A stretch of 64,000 nucleotides of DNA, taken from assembly GCA_902495075.1 (NCBI GenBank), contig CABUVO010000019.1:18858-82857 (forward strand), in the 5' to 3' direction. A program made the position numbers and the translations under genes. Numbering within the stretch: position 1 is the stretch's first letter; each line of letters opens with the position of its first letter. The notes beneath the pieces were generated by a model. The model searched no databases. It saw only the letters and a program-made list of their open reading frames with translations, and was not told where the DNA came from. The stretch is from an uncultured Porphyromonadaceae bacterium (GTDB lineage: Bacteria > Bacteroidota > Bacteroidia > Bacteroidales > Muribaculaceae). Positions 63,415-64,000 of this stretch are shown piece by piece.

Positions 63415-64000
63415 GATGTGATTCGTAGTGCAAAAATAATAAATTCGAAGCAAATCACAACTGCACAGCGTGTGCTCGGGATCTACAACAAGATGTGATT
63501 CGTAGTGCAAAAATAATAAATTCGAAGCAAATCACAACATTTGGTGCGATGTTTGAAGCTTCTCGAGAGATGTGATTCGTAGTGCAAAAATAATAAATTC
63601 GAAGCAAATCACAACCGTTTTGCCGTGTTACTGCTGCCACGAAATGATGTGATTCGTAGTGCAAAAATAATAAATTCGAAGCAAATCACAACCACTTGTC
63701 TTTTTTTTAACATCGTACCATTGATGTGATTCGTAGTGCAAAAATAATAAATTCGAAGCAAATCACAACATTGTTTGACGTTTTAGTTACGACACAAAAG
63801 ATGTGATTCGTAGTGCAAAAATAATAAATTCGAAGCAAATCACAACAGAGCAACGTCTATTGCCGCCTTTAGCTTTGATGTGATTCGTAGTGCAAAAATA
63901 ATAAATTCGAAGCAAATCACAACGCGAACGTAAAGATAACGCCTCTTTACGAAGATGTGATTCGTAGTGCAAAAATAATAAATTCGAAGCAAATCACAAC
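63415..64000 (-). CRISPR. Type II-C CRISPR array, at least 8 repeats, cut by the window end
   Basis: Eight identical 47-bp repeats start at 63415, 63492, 63569, 63646, 63723, 63800, 63877 and 63954, separated by seven spacers of exactly 30 bp. On the plus strand the repeat begins GATGTGATTCG and ends GCAAATCACAAC. Complementarity to the tracrRNA requires crRNA to be read on the minus strand (GTTGTGATTTGC first), so the array runs towards cas2 and its leader should lie beyond the right edge. The repeat at 63415 is then the leader-distal one, yet it shows no decay. No spacer matches were noticed inside the window. The repeat ends (GTGATT / AATCAC) are inverted, and each copy contains a promoter-like box. 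Confidence 0.98.
63431..63460 (-). promoter_or_regulatory. Promoter-like sequence inside the CRISPR repeat (first of eight copies)
   Basis: Reading the minus strand, repeat positions 2-4 are TTG and 24-31 are TATTTTTG with 19 nt between, the Bacteroidetes -33/-7 arrangement. Transcripts would begin about 10 nt before the adjoining spacer. The same sequence is in every repeat. Repeat-borne promoters are established in Neisseria type II-C arrays; here it is inference. Confidence 0.5.

Noticed and set aside
63462..63953. Self-targeting spacers
   Set aside because: By eye none of the seven spacers matches another part of the window; a genome search would be needed to exclude matches elsewhere.
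1..64000. tRNA, rRNA or tmRNA genes
   Set aside because: No cloverleaf with a T-loop GGTTCGA-type core or rRNA segment was found in any intergenic region.

Overview
The window reads as chromosome of a member of the Bacteroidales, plausibly a Muribaculaceae-type gut bacterium. The evidence is: promoters of the Bacteroidetes form (TTTG or TTG about 20 nt before TAnnTTTG) with few Shine-Dalgarno sequences; two proteins with type IX secretion C-terminal domains; the Bacteroidetes order of the division and cell-wall (dcw) cluster without murF; a long PurF-type enzyme; a secreted CHAT protein; and a type II-C CRISPR-Cas locus with 47-bp repeats. The genus is inference; no rRNA or marker comparison was possible.

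Layout. 1-8 kb: the 3' part of a terminase-like gene that runs off the left edge, a HAD phosphatase, aroB, a WYL regulator overlapping a CBS-nucleotidyltransferase gene, obgE and a PlsC-type acyltransferase. 8.1-12.2 kb: an AT-rich stretch on the minus strand with two type IX secretion cargo genes, a phosphate-binding-like protein and a large protein broken by a one-base frameshift. 12.5-20 kb: pyrG, a PurF-type amidotransferase, yidC, a polyferredoxin and thyA. 20-23.3 kb, minus strand: a LacI regulator, a small conserved protein and a MINPP-type phytase, with a candidate small RNA (+) beside the LacI promoter. 23.5-30 kb: folD, topA and a giant AsmA-family protein whose start codon lies in a hairpin.

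30.2-45.3 kb is the dcw cluster: rsmH, ftsL-like, ftsI, murE, mraY, murD, ftsW, murG, murC, ftsQ, ftsA, ftsZ. It makes lipid II from UDP-MurNAc-tripeptide onward and builds the septal machine; one gap (ftsI-murE) holds a heptamer-repeat hairpin. 45.3-50 kb: a THUMP rRNA methyltransferase with a charged repeat tail, a polytopic membrane protein, pdxB and an RNase H. 50-57 kb: a secreted phosphoesterase, a secreted CHAT protein, a structured intergenic element and a GH51 arabinofuranosidase.

57.2-64 kb: a DUF4240 gene, then the CRISPR locus: tracrRNA (minus), cas9, cas1, cas2, a bidirectional terminator and an array of at least eight identical repeats running to the window edge. Base pairing between the repeat and the anti-repeat indicates that the array is read on the minus strand, towards the cas genes. 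Two features deserve attention. A perfect 11-bp dyad carries the -33 boxes of both the tracrRNA and cas9 promoters, and each CRISPR repeat contains a promoter-like TTG-N19-TATTTTTG, so each spacer may have its own promoter. Several intergenic regions also carry arrays of different 7-bp words, often as inverted pairs, that no gene explains.
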